Origin: Flammeovirgaceae bacterium UBA4659 | GTDB lineage: Bacteria; Bacteroidota; Bacteroidia; Cytophagales; Cyclobacteriaceae | Length of the DNA stretch: 7,762 nt | Direction: 5' to 3' | Assembly (NCBI GenBank): GCA_002405445.1 | Contig: DHLV01000243.1 | Span: forward strand, 1-7,762 | Shown: piece after piece, positions 7,143 to 7,762 of the stretch | Layout: each line of letters begins with the position of its first letter | Position numbering within the stretch: position 1 is the stretch's first letter | Made by a program: the position numbers and the translations under genes | The notes under the pieces: generated by a model | What the model was told of the DNA's origin: nothing | Seen by the model: the letters and a program-made list of their open reading frames with translations, nothing else | The model's database searches: none

Positions 7143-7152
7143 GCGGCACCGC

Positions 7153-7762
7153 ATGGAAGAAAAAGTTAAAGCCATCCAGCAAGAGGTGGAGGCATTTTTG
7201 GTAAAGTCGAAAGAAGACCTCGAAACCTTTCGGTTGAAATTCATTAGCAAAAAGGGCTTGGTGCCTACTTTGTTTGACGACCTGAAGGCAGCGTTGCCCG
7301 AAGAGAAAAAGAAATTGGGCAAGGTGCTCAACGACTTGAAACAATTGGCGGAGGGCAAATTCAAAACGTGGCAAGAAGAACTGGAAAATGGTGCGGCCAC
7401 CACAGCGACAGACATTGACCTTTCGTTGCCCGTGATTCCCAATAAAACGGGCAACTTGCATCCGCTTACATTAACGCGCTATCGCATTATAGAAATTTTT
7501 GAGCGACTTGGTTTTAACGTAAGCGATGGCCCGGAAGTGGAAGATGATTGGCATAACTTTTCGGCACTCAACTTCCCACCTAATCACCCAGCGCGCGAAA
7601 TGCAAGACACTTTTTTTGTCGAGAAGTCGGGTGGAGAAGGTGGCGATGTGTTGCTGCGCACACATACCTCCAACGTACAGATTCGGTTGATGGAAAAGCA
7701 AAAGCCACCGATTCGTTCTATCATGCCCGGACGCGTTTATCGCAACGAAGCCATATCTGCAC
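7153..7762 (+). CDS. pheS: Phenylalanyl-tRNA synthetase alpha subunit, 5' part (cut by window end)
   Basis: The reading frame stays open from ATG 7153 to the last base, giving 203 residues of an expected roughly 340. PheS pairs with PheT in the cytoplasm to charge tRNA-Phe. Residues about 1-80 are charged and helical, fitting the N-terminal coiled-coil that contacts tRNA. The class II catalytic core then begins: GNLHPLT (100-106), GPEVEDDWHNFSALN (126-140), NHPAREMQDTFF (144-155), LLRTHTSNVQIRLM (167-180) and motif 2 GRVYRNEAISA (193-203), whose Arg binds ATP and Phe. The RNEAISA wording is the form I associate with Bacteroidota PheS, where many other bacteria have RRD-type residues. The start is the first in-frame ATG, 10 bp after the WecA-like stop, so it may be read from the polysaccharide operon. 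No promoter box is visible in the gap. Long open frames on the opposite strand are shadows of this gene. Confidence 0.96.
   Translation, partial: MEEKVKAIQQEVEAFLVKSKEDLETFRLKFISKKGLVPTLFDDLKAALPEEKKKLGKVLNDLKQLAEGKFKTWQEELENGAATTATDIDLSLPVIPNKTGNLHPLTLTRYRIIEIFERLGFNVSDGPEVEDDWHNFSALNFPPNHPAREMQDTFFVEKSGGEGGDVLLRTHTSNVQIRLMEKQKPPIRSIMPGRVYRNEAISA

Noticed and set aside
7074..7701. Long open frames on the minus strand opposite pheS.
   Set aside because: They lie antisense to a clearly conserved PheS frame, are Cys/Phe-rich in the way shadow frames are, and resemble no family I know.

Overview
The window reads as chromosomal DNA from a member of the Bacteroidota, probably a Cytophagales-type organism. 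The phylum call rests on three things: the PheS fragment has the RNEAISA form of motif 2 that I associate with this phylum, intergenic gaps carry TAnnTTTG promoter boxes, and starts lack clear Shine-Dalgarno sequences. The genus cannot be fixed from the sequence alone.

Layout. Positions 49-3447 hold three genes on the minus strand, read right to left: a GT39-type membrane glycosyltransferase, an O-antigen ligase/polymerase-like membrane protein, and a zinc-ribbon SAM methyltransferase. The last two overlap by 20 bp. Positions 3448-3527 form a short divergent promoter region with two back-to-back TAnnTTTG boxes. Positions 3528-7762 run on the plus strand: a second O-antigen ligase/polymerase-like protein, a WcaJ-type polyprenyl-phosphate sugar-phosphate transferase, a WecA-type polyprenyl-phosphate HexNAc-1-phosphate transferase, and the first 203 codons of pheS, which is cut by the window end. 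Coding density is near complete and no stretch over 300 bp lacks a gene.

How the genes work together (inference from family roles). The WcaJ-like and WecA-like enzymes each load a first sugar phosphate onto a polyprenyl phosphate on the cytoplasmic face, by unrelated folds. The two Wzy_C-family proteins would polymerise or ligate lipid-linked glycans on the periplasmic face. The GT39 protein would add a sugar from a polyprenyl-linked donor, also in the periplasm. The methyltransferase may modify a sugar or nucleotide sugar. Together they look like one edge of a surface-polysaccharide or lipopolysaccharide locus anchored beside the housekeeping gene pheS. There is no flippase (Wzx) or chain-length regulator (Wzz) here; they may lie outside the window.

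I see no new kind of system. The most useful observations are at start codons and promoters: the WecA-like gene has its first membrane helix upstream of every ATG, GTG or TTG and may start at ATT; the minus-strand Wzy-like gene appears to start at TTG just behind a recognisable promoter; and two plus-strand genes abut as TGA-ATG in the same frame.
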